Source: Planctomycetota bacterium (GTDB lineage: Bacteria; Planctomycetota; Planctomycetia; Planctomycetales; Planctomycetaceae). From it: a DNA stretch of 54,366 nucleotides. Of this stretch, positions 16,299 through 25,194 are shown piece after piece. The position numbers and the translations under genes are program-made. Below the pieces are notes generated by a model, which did no database searches, was not told the DNA's origin, and saw nothing but the letters and a program-made list of their open reading frames with translations. Each line of letters starts with the position of its first letter. Position 1 is the stretch's first letter. The DNA is taken from positions 1-54,366 of the forward strand of contig JAQBVJ010000040.1 in assembly GCA_027623235.1 (NCBI GenBank), read 5' to 3'.

Positions 16299-18089
16299 TC
16301 AGACCGGAGCCTTACCGTCTGCCCTCGGCTTCTCGCCCACGAACGATACCGCCAGCATCATCAGGAAGAACATTGCATTGAGCAGCAGGCCGAGCGATGG
16401 CATTCCCCAGACGACCTCATCGGATTCGCCGACCGAACGGGCGCTGTAAATGTTTGCCCCGATGAAGATCAGACAAATCGGTATGAGGAATGCGTTGACC
16501 CAGAATCCGCCTCGTGTGTTGAACGAGTGGTTCGGGTTGGCTGCGGCTGCGGTCACGACTTTGTTGTAAATCATGATGGCAATCATCGAGCCGACGCCGA
16601 TCAGTGTAAAAACCAGCCACATGGATTGCGGCTCGTACCGCTCCCACAGAATGTTCCGGGTTTCCCAGGCATCGACACCGACGGTTTTCTCGAAGAACGG
16701 CAGAAGATCGTTTTTCGAAATCGACGCGAGTTCTTCCGCTGTCGCCAGCTTTTCCTCGACCAGGTAGCGGCGAGCCAGCTCGACTTTATCGCCCTGTTCC
16801 TGGTACATGTGGCCGGCGATGATGCTGCCGATCGACCAGCCAATTCCAACGGTGAAATTCACGTAGCCCATATAAAGGCCTTCCCGACCGGGCGGGGCGA
16901 TCGCGGCGAGGTAACGCATTTTTGTCGGACTGGCCATCATCTCGCCGACGGAAAACAGGCCGATTGCGCCGATGATCCACCAGCCGCTCATGCTCATACC
17001 AAGCCCGTAGATCGCGACGGCCGAGACGCCGATGCCGACGATGATGGCCGTCAGAGATTTCATCCGACCGGTCAGATAGCCAACTCCGAATGCGAACAGA
17101 CTGATCAGCAGCGCGTTGGCGTTAATCATCCATTCCTGAGTCAGGTTGCCACCTGTCGTCGGAACGGCACTCTCACCAAAGATGCCGGAGAGCCAGGCCG
17201 CGGCAGCTCGCGAGTCGATCCAGTCGTCGATGAAGTTCGGCAGGATGTCAAACAGCTGGTAGAACATCAGCCAGAAACCGGCGAAGCTGATCGTGAAGAA
17301 AAACAGACGCGGTTCGAGCAGGCCGCTGAGAGCCCGGTAAAGCAGGGCGGCTGGTCCGGTCTGAGCTTCGGCGTCGTCCGGTCGAGCAGGCTCGGCAAAG
17401 AAAAACAGCGGAATGAAGTTCAACGCGATCCCGCCTGCGCAGGCCAGGAAGACGTACTCCCATTCGAGGATTCGCAGGTACCCGGCCAGCAGCGGCCCGA
17501 TGAATCCACCGATGTTGACCATCTGGTAAAACAGTCCCCAGCCCAGCGACGCGCTGCCTTTGGGCATCTGGTTTGCGATGAGCCCCTGGACTCCGGGTTT
17601 GAAAATCGCAGTTCCAAAGGCGAGTAACATCGCTCCGAGGAAGAAGATCTCGTAAGCGTGGTCGGTGCGGATTCTGGTGCCGTCGGCGTTTGTCTCGAAG
17701 GCTTCTCGAAGCGGAACACCGGCGAGTGACTCAGCGAGTACCACGGTGTAGCCCATGATGAGGTAGCCGATGATTTTCAAAACGGTCGAGAGGGCGATGT
17801 TGAGTTTGTAGCCGTACCGATCCGCGAATCCGCCCGAAAGAATCGGAATAAACGATTGCACGACGGCCCACACCGCGTAGATGTTGCCTTTCTGAATCTG
17901 AGTCAGCTCCGGGCCACCTTTCTCGTAGGCGGCGACCATGAAGACGGGCAGGACAACTCGGACGCCGTAGTAGGCAAACCGCTCGACCAGCTCCATCCAG
18001 TTGGCAATCCAGTAGACGGAGCCGAACGATTTCAGCTGTTGTGAAAAAGGGATCGTCGAGAGTTCCGATTCGTTCTGCGGTGCGGCCAC
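16299..18089 (-). CDS. POT/PTR-family MFS transporter (proton-coupled oligopeptide type)
   Basis: A 596-residue polytopic inner-membrane protein of the proton-dependent oligopeptide transporter branch of the major facilitator superfamily. The family signature ExxERFxYYG is present near residue 34 (MELVERFAYYGVR), followed by a GGFADRYGYK loop between TM2 and TM3 and a typical PTR2 region GVQGLIANQMPKGS. At least twelve hydrophobic segments can be traced. A longer soluble loop near residues 440-480 (QGDKVELARRYLVEEKL and beyond) is unlike short bacterial POTs. The likely substrates are di- and tripeptides; planctomycete homologues are untested. It is convergent with the methyltransferase gene and divergent from the sugar dehydrogenase, across a repeat-bearing region. 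Confidence 0.85.
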   Translation of the reverse strand: MAAPQNESELSTIPFSQQLKSFGSVYWIANWMELVERFAYYGVRVVLPVFMVAAYEKGGPELTQIQKGNIYAVWAVVQSFIPILSGGFADRYGYKLNIALSTVLKIIGYLIMGYTVVLAESLAGVPLREAFETNADGTRIRTDHAYEIFFLGAMLLAFGTAIFKPGVQGLIANQMPKGSASLGWGLFYQMVNIGGFIGPLLAGYLRILEWEYVFLACAGGIALNFIPLFFFAEPARPDDAEAQTGPAALLYRALSGLLEPRLFFFTISFAGFWLMFYQLFDILPNFIDDWIDSRAAAAWLSGIFGESAVPTTGGNLTQEWMINANALLISLFAFGVGYLTGRMKSLTAIIVGIGVSAVAIYGLGMSMSGWWIIGAIGLFSVGEMMASPTKMRYLAAIAPPGREGLYMGYVNFTVGIGWSIGSIIAGHMYQEQGDKVELARRYLVEEKLATAEELASISKNDLLPFFEKTVGVDAWETRNILWERYEPQSMWLVFTLIGVGSMIAIMIYNKVVTAAAANPNHSFNTRGGFWVNAFLIPICLIFIGANIYSARSVGESDEVVWGMPSLGLLLNAMFFLMMLAVSFVGEKPRADGKAPV

Positions 18090-18131
18090 GGGCTTCTCCA
18101 GTGTGGTTCAGAAAAACCGGGTGTCGATCAG

Positions 18132-18250
18132 CAGCCTGTTGAATGAGGTAGCGGCTCAGCGTAAGCCGTCCGGTCAGTGCGCGTTTTTCCATGCAAAACA
18201 GAGCGGCTTACGCCGCTCCGCTACAGGGATCCGAATTCTTCAACAGGCTG
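18132..18250. repeat. Palindromic element with nested arms (GTAGCGG...GTAAGCCG family)
   Basis: Outer 12-bp arms (CAGCCTGTTGAA 18132-18143, complement 18239-18250) are perfect. Inner 21-bp arms 18148-18168 and 18204-18224 match at most positions. The element sits in the divergent promoter region between the POT transporter and the sugar dehydrogenase gene. Confidence 0.85.
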
Positions 18251-18352
18251 TCAGCGCCAGACGGTAGCCCCGGCAGGATCCTCGCCGCAAGTTGGACGTC
18301 TCGCCCTGGGTTCTTCACACTGTCGGCCCACCATCCGCGCCGGGAGTTTCCT

Positions 18353-20620
18353 ATGAAAGCTGCATCCGTTGTTTGCGTTCTGCTCGGGCTGGCTGTTTCC
18401 GCGAGTGCTCAGGATTCGCCAGGCGATTTCGGGATCGACAAGCTCGTCCCGCTCACGACGTCGACCGTCATCGGCTCGCCCGATCCACCGTTGCCGTTTC
18501 GACCGAAGCAGGTGCTGCCGAACCTGAAGGCGGAGTGGCTCATTCTTGTGATCCGGGAACCTGGCAGCGAGCGGCTGCTTTTCATCCACGAAAATCGTGG
18601 TAAGCCCAGAACGTATCGGCTGTGCCGAACCGTCGATGATGGTTCGTCGGGCAAGTTTGAGATTCTGCTCGACTCTGAGGACACGAATTACAGTGTGTGC
18701 TTTCATCCGGACTTTGAGAAGAACGGGTTCATTTATGTCGGCGGGAACGGGCAGATCGGCGAGGAGCCCAAACGCTGCCACGTCGATCGGTACACGCTGA
18801 AGCGGGCCGTGCCGGAGAAGATCAGCGAGGGCGTTTCGACGTCGCTCGATCTCAAATCGAAACAGCGGATCATCGACTGGGAGTCGAACGGGCATAACGG
18901 ACACGCTCTCGTGTTCGGCCTCGACGGGATGTTGTACGTGACGACCGGGGACGGGACATCGGACTCGGATACGAACATCAAAGGGCAGGGGCTCGATCAT
19001 CTGCTGGCGAAGGTGCTGCGGCTTGACGTCGACCATCCGGACGAGGGGCGTGCGTATTCCATTCCCGCCGACAATCCGTTTGTGGGAATGAAAAACGTTC
19101 GGCCGGAGACCTGGGCGATCGGCATGCGGAACCCGTGGCGGATGTGCCTGGACCCGAAGACCGGTCACATCTGGGTCGGCAATAACGGGCAGGACCTGTG
19201 GGAGCAGGCTTACCTGATCACAAAGGGTGCGAACTACGGGTGGAGCGTCTACGAGGGCTCGCATCCGTTTTACCTGGAACGCAAGCAGGCTCCGGTTCCG
19301 CTGACGAAGCCGACGTTCGAGCACTCGCACGCCGAGGCGCGATCGCTGACCGGCGGAGTCGTCTATCACGGGGAGAAGTTTCCGAAGCTGCAAGGCGCGT
19401 ACCTGTACGGCGACTACTCCACCGGAAAGATCTGGGCCGGCAGACACGACGGCGAAAAAGTTCTCTGGCATCACGAGATTGCCGACACCACGATGCAGAT
19501 TACATCGTTCGGACTCGACGCCGACGGCGAGCTGCTCATCACTGACCACCAGGGAAGCGGGAAGGGAGGCTTCTTCACGCTTGAGCCCAACCCTGCGCCT
19601 GAGACGCCGGCGGATTTCCCGGGAGCGCTCAGTCGGACGGGCCTCTTCGACGACGTCTCGAAACACCAGGTGAAACCCGGCGTCATTCCGTACTCGGTGA
19701 ACTCGCCGCTGTGGTCGGACGGAGCCAGCAAAGCTCGCTTCATCGCCATCCCGGCTGACGCGATCGAGGATGGCAAACCGCCGATCGGTTTTTCAAAGGG
19801 CCATCGCAGCTGGTCGTTTCCCGACAGCACGGTCCTGGTGAAGTCGTTCGGAATCGAGACCACCGTCGGCGATCCGAAGTCGCATCGCTGGATCGAAACA
19901 CGGCTGCTGAAGAAGGAACAGAACGAGTGGGTCGGTTACTCGTACGCCTGGAACGACGAACAGACTGACGCGACGCTCGTGCAGAACGTCGGAGCCGATC
20001 AGGCCTTTACGATTGAAAACGGCGACGGCACAACAAAGAAATTCGACTGGCACTTCCCGAGCCGCACCGAGTGCATGGTCTGCCACAGTCGAGCCGCCAA
20101 CTTCGTGCTCGGGCTTTCGACGCCGCAACTGAATCGCGACTACGACTACGTCGATGCCGCGTCGGGCGTGACAAAAACCGACAACCAGTTACGGGTCCTC
20201 GGACATCTCGGACTGATTCGGCTGCCGAAGACGACATCGAAAGAGAGCGACTTTCTCGCGACGGACTTTGACAGCCTGGCGGATCCGTACGACCAATCGC
20301 TGTCGCTCGAAGATCGAGTGCGGTCGTACCTGCACTCCAACTGTGCTCAGTGCCACGTCGATGCCGGAGGAGGAAACTCGCAGATGCTGCTTTCGTTCGG
20401 AACGACGCTCGACAAAGCAAAGCTCATCGGCGAAGCGCCGCTGCACGATCGCTTTGGGATTGAGGGAGCGCAACTCGTCGCGCCCGGCCAGCCGGACAAG
20501 TCGATCCTGCTGCACCGGATCAATCGTCGAGGCCGCGGTCAGATGCCGCAGCTCGGTACAACGATCGTGGACGAGCAGGCCGCCGAGCTGATGGCCGAGT
20601 GGATTCGCAGCCTGAAGTAG
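18353..20620 (+). CDS. Exported PQQ-dependent sugar (glucose/sorbosone) dehydrogenase fused to a diheme cytochrome c domain
   Basis: A 755-residue periplasmic protein. A signal peptide (MKAASVVCVLLGLAVSASAQ) precedes a six-bladed soluble glucose/sorbosone-dehydrogenase propeller (about 30-410: NGHNGHALVFGLDGMLYVTTGDG, MRNPWRMCLDP and YLYGDYSTGKIW, quoted in part). The C-terminal half (about 430-755) resembles the SO2930-type c cytochrome family, with heme motifs CMVCH at 574-578 and CAQCH at 664-668. Sugar oxidation could thus pass electrons directly to attached hemes. Redox partner and sugar are unknown. The open frame extends upstream through the palindromic repeat, but ATG 18353 has GGGAG 8 bases before it and gives a clean signal. 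It is followed after 7 bp by a GNAT gene, suggesting an operon. Confidence 0.9.
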   Translation: MKAASVVCVLLGLAVSASAQDSPGDFGIDKLVPLTTSTVIGSPDPPLPFRPKQVLPNLKAEWLILVIREPGSERLLFIHENRGKPRTYRLCRTVDDGSSGKFEILLDSEDTNYSVCFHPDFEKNGFIYVGGNGQIGEEPKRCHVDRYTLKRAVPEKISEGVSTSLDLKSKQRIIDWESNGHNGHALVFGLDGMLYVTTGDGTSDSDTNIKGQGLDHLLAKVLRLDVDHPDEGRAYSIPADNPFVGMKNVRPETWAIGMRNPWRMCLDPKTGHIWVGNNGQDLWEQAYLITKGANYGWSVYEGSHPFYLERKQAPVPLTKPTFEHSHAEARSLTGGVVYHGEKFPKLQGAYLYGDYSTGKIWAGRHDGEKVLWHHEIADTTMQITSFGLDADGELLITDHQGSGKGGFFTLEPNPAPETPADFPGALSRTGLFDDVSKHQVKPGVIPYSVNSPLWSDGASKARFIAIPADAIEDGKPPIGFSKGHRSWSFPDSTVLVKSFGIETTVGDPKSHRWIETRLLKKEQNEWVGYSYAWNDEQTDATLVQNVGADQAFTIENGDGTTKKFDWHFPSRTECMVCHSRAANFVLGLSTPQLNRDYDYVDAASGVTKTDNQLRVLGHLGLIRLPKTTSKESDFLATDFDSLADPYDQSLSLEDRVRSYLHSNCAQCHVDAGGGNSQMLLSFGTTLDKAKLIGEAPLHDRFGIEGAQLVAPGQPDKSILLHRINRRGRGQMPQLGTTIVDEQAAELMAEWIRSLK

Positions 20621-20627
20621 ACTCCGC

Positions 20628-21179
20628 ATGTCAGTCACAAAAACCACCTGGATCCTTGAGATGTCCTCGCGTGCGGACTTCCGGCCGAAGCGCATCGACG
20701 TGGCCGGGCTTGAGGTGCGCGAGGTGGTTCGCCCCAGTGCGTCGTTCAACTGGTTTCTCCACCAGGCGGTCGGGACGGATTTTCGGTGGGGCGGTCGACA
20801 TGACTGGGGCGAGGCCGAGTGGACGAGCTGGGTCAATCAGCCGGAACTCGAAACGTGGGTCGCGTACATTGACGGAGCTCCGGCCGGTTATTGCGAGACG
20901 CTTGGCCACGAAGACGGCAGCGTGCGAATTCACCACTTCGGTCTGATGCCGGGCTTCATCGGCCAGGGACTCGGCGGACATTTTCTGTCCGTCGCCGTTG
21001 ACCGGGCGTGGGACCGCGGTGCCAGTCGCGTCTGGCTGACCACGTGCAGCCACGATCACAAGTACGCGATGAAGAATTACCTGGACCGCGGGTTTCGTGT
21101 CGTCGAGGAGCGAACGACCCCAGGAAACGGTGCCCGCTCAGCCGTCATTTTTACAAGCGGCCAGCCGGAAGACGTGTAG
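20628..21179 (+). CDS. GNAT-family N-acetyltransferase
   Basis: A 183-residue cytoplasmic acetyl-CoA-dependent acyltransferase. The GNAT core covers about residues 25-175. The acetyl-CoA pyrophosphate loop is seen in GLMPGFIGQGLGGHFL (Q-x-x-G-x-G type, about 104-119), preceded by the beta4 strand VRIHHF and followed by WLTTCSHDHKYAMKNYLDRGF, with the conserved Asn-Tyr pair near the end of helix 4. The acceptor substrate (small amine, antibiotic or protein) cannot be inferred. It starts 7 bp after the dehydrogenase-cytochrome stop and ends 72 bp before the giant kinase-cyclase gene, so the three are probably cotranscribed. Confidence 0.88.
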   Translation: MSVTKTTWILEMSSRADFRPKRIDVAGLEVREVVRPSASFNWFLHQAVGTDFRWGGRHDWGEAEWTSWVNQPELETWVAYIDGAPAGYCETLGHEDGSVRIHHFGLMPGFIGQGLGGHFLSVAVDRAWDRGASRVWLTTCSHDHKYAMKNYLDRGFRVVEERTTPGNGARSAVIFTSGQPEDV

Positions 21180-21251
21180 AGTCGTTCCGGCAGGCACGGT
21201 CGTTTACGATCGCAGGTTCGTGAGCCTTGAGCCTTCATTTGGGCGGACGCT

Positions 21252-24200
21252 GTGGATACGGGCCGATTTGAACTTCTGACCCAGCGAAGCGCCGGACCGG
21301 ACGGCGTCGTGTACTCGGCCCGCGATCCGAAATCGGGCGACATCGTCGACCTGCACCTGCTGACCGCCGTCTCCGGGAGTCGTCGTGAGTTCGCTGAACG
21401 GCAGATTCGTCTGGTTCAGTTGGTCGATCATCCGGCGATCCTTCGCTGCCGCGAATCCAACCTCGACGCGGAAACTGTTTTTGTCGTGACTGATGCGGCT
21501 CCTGAGCGGTCGCTGCGCGATCGCGGATCGGACACGTTTTTTGATTCGATCGTCGAAGGCCTGACCGTTGTCGAACGGCTCGCGCGAGCGGTGGTCGAGG
21601 CGCATCGAGTCGGTCTGGTTGCGGGAAACCTCGCCCCGTCGCAGATCTGGTGGGGCGAGATCGCTCAGCTGGATCTGCTTCCGTTTCGGCTCGGACGATT
21701 CAAGACCGACGACGAGCTCGATCTGTTTTCCTCGCCGACGGAAGGCGCGACCGCGGAGACCGATGTCTACAGCCTGGGCATGCTGCTGCACTGGGTGATC
21801 TCCGGGAAAGTGGCAACGACCGATTCGTCCGGCGGCCTGGCTGGAAGCATCGGCATCGCGGATCAGACTTTGAACTCGACCGGCGAATTCAAGTTTTCGC
21901 TGGAGCGGCTGGCCAGCGGACCGATTGAAAATCCGGTTCGACGTCTGCTGCGCGACATGCTTTCGTCCGACGAAATGGATCGTCCGTCGGCGCGCGAAGT
22001 GGCCGGTCGGATTGGTGAGGCGATCGCGATCCTTTCAGACTCGATGGTCGATCAGACAAGGGAATCCTCGCCGGCATCGGCCGACACCGGAGCGTTCACC
22101 AGGCCGTCGGATACAGCGGTGGGAGCCCGACGGATTTCGGACCTGCCGACGCGGATCGGTCGGTTCCGCATTCTCAGTGAGCTCGGCCGCGGTGCGATGG
22201 GCATGGTTTATAAAGCCGAGGATCCGGTCGACGGAACGATCGTCGCGCTGAAGACGATGAAGCCGTCCATCTCGTCCAGCAAACGAGCACGCCGACGATT
22301 CCTCAAAGAAGCGCGGCTGCTCGCGGAGATCAGCAATCCGTTTGTCACACGGCTGATCGAGGCCAACGAGGATGACGGCGTCGCGTTTATGGCCCTTGAG
22401 TTCGTGCAGGGTCAGTCAGTGGGCGATCAGATCAAAGCCAGCGGCCGGTTTGACGAGCAAAGCGGGCTCTCGATCATCGCCGACGTCGCACGGGGACTCG
22501 ACGATGCGCATCGGCAGGGCATCGTTCATCGTGACCTCAAGCCGGACAACATTCTTGTCGAAGTGGTGGAAGGAGTGGATCTTCCACGAGGTCGACTGAC
22601 GGACTTTGGCCTCGCCCGGCAACTGGAACAGTCCGAGTCGATGCAGGTGACGCAGGCCGGCATGGTGCTCGGCACGCCGCTGTACATGGCTCCGGAGCAG
22701 TGGAGCAATGTGGACGTCGGGCCGCGGGCAGACGTTTATTCGCTGGGGGCCACGCTGTACCACATGCTCGCCGGGCAGGCTCCGTTTCAGGCGCCGGACA
22801 TGGCCGGGCTGATGTCGGCCCACCTCCGGGATCCTGTGCCGCCACTGACGAAGCACAATCAGAAGATCTCGGCGGGTGCGATTTCGGTCATCGAAAAGGC
22901 GATGGCCAAAGACCCGAACGATCGCTACCAGGACGCGGCGGATCTGCTCGAAGAACTCGAGCGAATCGTGCGTGGTGAGCCGTCGTCGATCGTGATGCAC
23001 CCGCACCTGCCGGACGTGGCGAGCGGTGCTGCCATGCTCGAATGGGAATTCAAGTGGGAGCTCAAGAGCACTCCGAAGCAGCTCTGGCCGCACGTCTCCA
23101 ACACGGACCGATTCAACCAGGCGATGGGCTTACCGCCGGCCACGTTTCGAGCCGAGCCCGACGGCGTCGGCGGCACGAGGAGATTCGGCGAGGCGGCCAT
23201 CGGTGCGGTCAAGCTCGCGTGGGAAGAACACCCATTCGAGTGGATCGAAGGCCGGCGCTTCGGCGTGCTGCGCGAGTTTACGCAGGGACCGTTTCTGTGG
23301 TTCATCTCGACGGTGGAGCTCTCGCAGAGGCCGTCCGGCGGAACAACGCTGACTCACAGTGTCCGGATCGAGCCGCGCGGATTCGTCGGAAAACTGGTCT
23401 CGAAAATCCAAATGGGGCGTCCGACCCGAAACGCCCTCGAACGAATTTACCGACGGATCGATCAAGTCGCGTCCGCCGGATCCGATGTGACCGGCGAAGA
23501 CCCGTTTTCCAAAACGAAGCAAGCCGGCGCGGCTATGCAGCAGCGAATGGATCAGCGTGTCGCGACGCTGATCGACGCCGGCACGGATGCGGAAATTGCT
23601 GACCGCATCGGGCAGTTTCTGCTGGAAGCACCCGACCAGGAGGTCTCGCGGATTCGACCGATTGCTCTCGCGCAGCGGCTGGGGCTCGACGAAAAGAAAA
23701 CAATCGACACGTGCCTGCGTGCCGTGAAACACGGCATGCTGACTTTGCTGTGGGACATCCTCTGCCCGGTCTGCCGCATTCCCTCTTCGGTCAAGGACAC
23801 GCTGCAGTCACTCAAAGATCACGAACATTGCGAGGCGTGCAACCTCGACTTCGAATCGGACTTTTCCACATCGGTCGAACTGATCTTCAGGATTCATCCC
23901 GAGCTGCGTCGCGTTAAAACGGAAACGTACTGCATCGGCGGGCCGGCTCATTTTCCGCACATTGTGGCTCAAACCCGAGTTCGCTCCGGCGAGCGAGTGA
24001 AGTGGACGCTCGGCATTCCGCCAGGCACGTATCGGCTGCGAAGCCCGCATCTGGCCTGGACGCTGGAATTCCAGGTGGCTCAAAAAGGCGGCGTCGGGCG
24101 GTGGGAGGTAGCGCTGGGCGGGCCTTTGCAGGAAACACCGTCGCCGCTCAACAGCGACCATCAGAACCTCGTGCTGCATAACACGGCCGAGCAGGAACTG

Positions 24201-24845
24201 CTCGTGCGGCTGGAACGAGTCGCCGGCCGCGACGACGCGCTGACCGCCGCACAGGCGACTTCGCTGGCGACGTTTCGCGAGCTGTTTCCGAACGAGGTCA
24301 TGGCTCCCGGACAGCTGGCCAACGTGACGCGTGTGACGCTGCTGGCGGTGTCGGTCGGACAGCTCGAAACGGTCTACAACGAACGCGGTGACAGCGGCAC
24401 GTTCGCCATCGTCCACGAGTGTCTGCGCATCGCCGATGAAGCCGTGCAGGCCGAGGGCGGAGCGGTCATCCGAATTATCTCAGACGGCTTCCTCGCCGCG
24501 TTTGAAGATCCGATCGGAGCCACACACGTCGCATTGAAGCTGCCGTCACTCATCGCGGAATCTGAGTCTGTCCGGCTGCCGACTCGAATTGCGCTGCACC
24601 GCGGCGACGCGATGCTGACGACGATTAACGGACGGCTCGACTACTTCGGCATGACCGTCAACACGGTTTTCGACCTGCTTGAGGCAACGGAGTTCGGTGA
24701 CCTGTCAATAACTCAGGCGGTCTCCAGCGACCCGGCCGTGGCGACAATCCTGCAGGAAAACGATCGACACTGCGAGTTCGTGCAGAACCAGCGAGTTGGC
24801 GATCGACTGGAGCCAGTGCTCCGCCTGTCGGTGCTTGAGCATTAA
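21252..24845 (+). CDS. Pseudokinase + Ser/Thr kinase + SRPBCC + DUF5939-like zinc ribbon + degenerate nucleotide cyclase
   Basis: A 1197-residue soluble signalling protein with a GTG start. Residues 1-270: kinase-like fold without catalytic motifs (VAIK Lys missing, HRD region reads LVAGNLAPSQ, DFG missing). Residues 301-570: complete Hanks-type kinase (GRGAMGMVY, ALKTMK, HRDLKPDN near 424, DFG near 450, APE near 478). Residues 594-737: SRPBCC/START-like sheet domain. Residues 745-900: region with a CxxC...CxxC zinc ribbon (CPVC near 837, CEAC about 20 later) and YCIGGPAHFPHI, which I recognise as DUF5939. Residues 1029-1190: class III cyclase fold; the first metal Asp is lost (LLAVSVGQ) while ISDGFLAAF and DYFGMTVN survive. 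No membrane segment. Probably a regulatory scaffold with kinase output; a nucleotide cyclase activity is doubtful. Confidence 0.85.
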   Translation: MDTGRFELLTQRSAGPDGVVYSARDPKSGDIVDLHLLTAVSGSRREFAERQIRLVQLVDHPAILRCRESNLDAETVFVVTDAAPERSLRDRGSDTFFDSIVEGLTVVERLARAVVEAHRVGLVAGNLAPSQIWWGEIAQLDLLPFRLGRFKTDDELDLFSSPTEGATAETDVYSLGMLLHWVISGKVATTDSSGGLAGSIGIADQTLNSTGEFKFSLERLASGPIENPVRRLLRDMLSSDEMDRPSAREVAGRIGEAIAILSDSMVDQTRESSPASADTGAFTRPSDTAVGARRISDLPTRIGRFRILSELGRGAMGMVYKAEDPVDGTIVALKTMKPSISSSKRARRRFLKEARLLAEISNPFVTRLIEANEDDGVAFMALEFVQGQSVGDQIKASGRFDEQSGLSIIADVARGLDDAHRQGIVHRDLKPDNILVEVVEGVDLPRGRLTDFGLARQLEQSESMQVTQAGMVLGTPLYMAPEQWSNVDVGPRADVYSLGATLYHMLAGQAPFQAPDMAGLMSAHLRDPVPPLTKHNQKISAGAISVIEKAMAKDPNDRYQDAADLLEELERIVRGEPSSIVMHPHLPDVASGAAMLEWEFKWELKSTPKQLWPHVSNTDRFNQAMGLPPATFRAEPDGVGGTRRFGEAAIGAVKLAWEEHPFEWIEGRRFGVLREFTQGPFLWFISTVELSQRPSGGTTLTHSVRIEPRGFVGKLVSKIQMGRPTRNALERIYRRIDQVASAGSDVTGEDPFSKTKQAGAAMQQRMDQRVATLIDAGTDAEIADRIGQFLLEAPDQEVSRIRPIALAQRLGLDEKKTIDTCLRAVKHGMLTLLWDILCPVCRIPSSVKDTLQSLKDHEHCEACNLDFESDFSTSVELIFRIHPELRRVKTETYCIGGPAHFPHIVAQTRVRSGERVKWTLGIPPGTYRLRSPHLAWTLEFQVAQKGGVGRWEVALGGPLQETPSPLNSDHQNLVLHNTAEQELLVRLERVAGRDDALTAAQATSLATFRELFPNEVMAPGQLANVTRVTLLAVSVGQLETVYNERGDSGTFAIVHECLRIADEAVQAEGGAVIRIISDGFLAAFEDPIGATHVALKLPSLIAESESVRLPTRIALHRGDAMLTTINGRLDYFGMTVNTVFDLLEATEFGDLSITQAVSSDPAVATILQENDRHCEFVQNQRVGDRLEPVLRLSVLEH

Positions 24846-25194
24846 GGGACGGCGCCACTTCCAGCCGCCACACAAGCACGAAGCGCAAGCGAGTGAATAA
24901 CTTACGACAAGTTCACTCGCTTGCGCGTCGTGCTTGTATTTGTGCGGATCAGAGCCAAAGTGGCGCTGTCCAGCTTAGTTCGACATCTGCCGTCAGGCAG
25001 TCTGACAGCGGAAGTCGAGCTGAGAACGCGAGGCCTCCGCCGAGCTGCGATCGCTGGCCCTTCCTGTGACTTGAGACAATTCCCGCAATTCCAGGAGAAA
25101 GACTGTCTTGCGGTGTCAAACTGTGCCGATTGTATCGATCAGTGAGATTCTGCGCCGTCGCCCTCGCTCCCCTCTGAATCGAATCGAGACTTCC
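24846..25194. other. 349-bp intergenic region
   Basis: It contains the hairpin repeat 24872-24937 just behind the kinase-cyclase stop. The remaining 250 bases before the envelope-protein start hold no recognised gene. The open frame that runs upstream of 25195 shows no family resemblance. Confidence 0.5.
24872..24937. repeat. 26-bp-arm hairpin repeat, possible terminator
   Basis: Arms 24872-24897 and 24912-24937 are inverted copies with 25 of 26 matching and a 14-base loop. The arm reads ACAAGCACGA and onward to GCGAGTGAA, a type of intergenic palindrome I associate with planctomycete genomes. It could stop transcription of the kinase-cyclase operon, though no strong T-tract follows. Confidence 0.88.

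Noticed and set aside
16275..17627. 450-codon open frame opposite the POT transporter
   Set aside because: It is the antisense of clear transmembrane coding sequence with the POT motif; its product is polar and low-complexity.
18251..19666. 471-codon open frame opposite the sugar dehydrogenase
   Set aside because: Antisense shadow of a gene with signal peptide, propeller and heme motifs.
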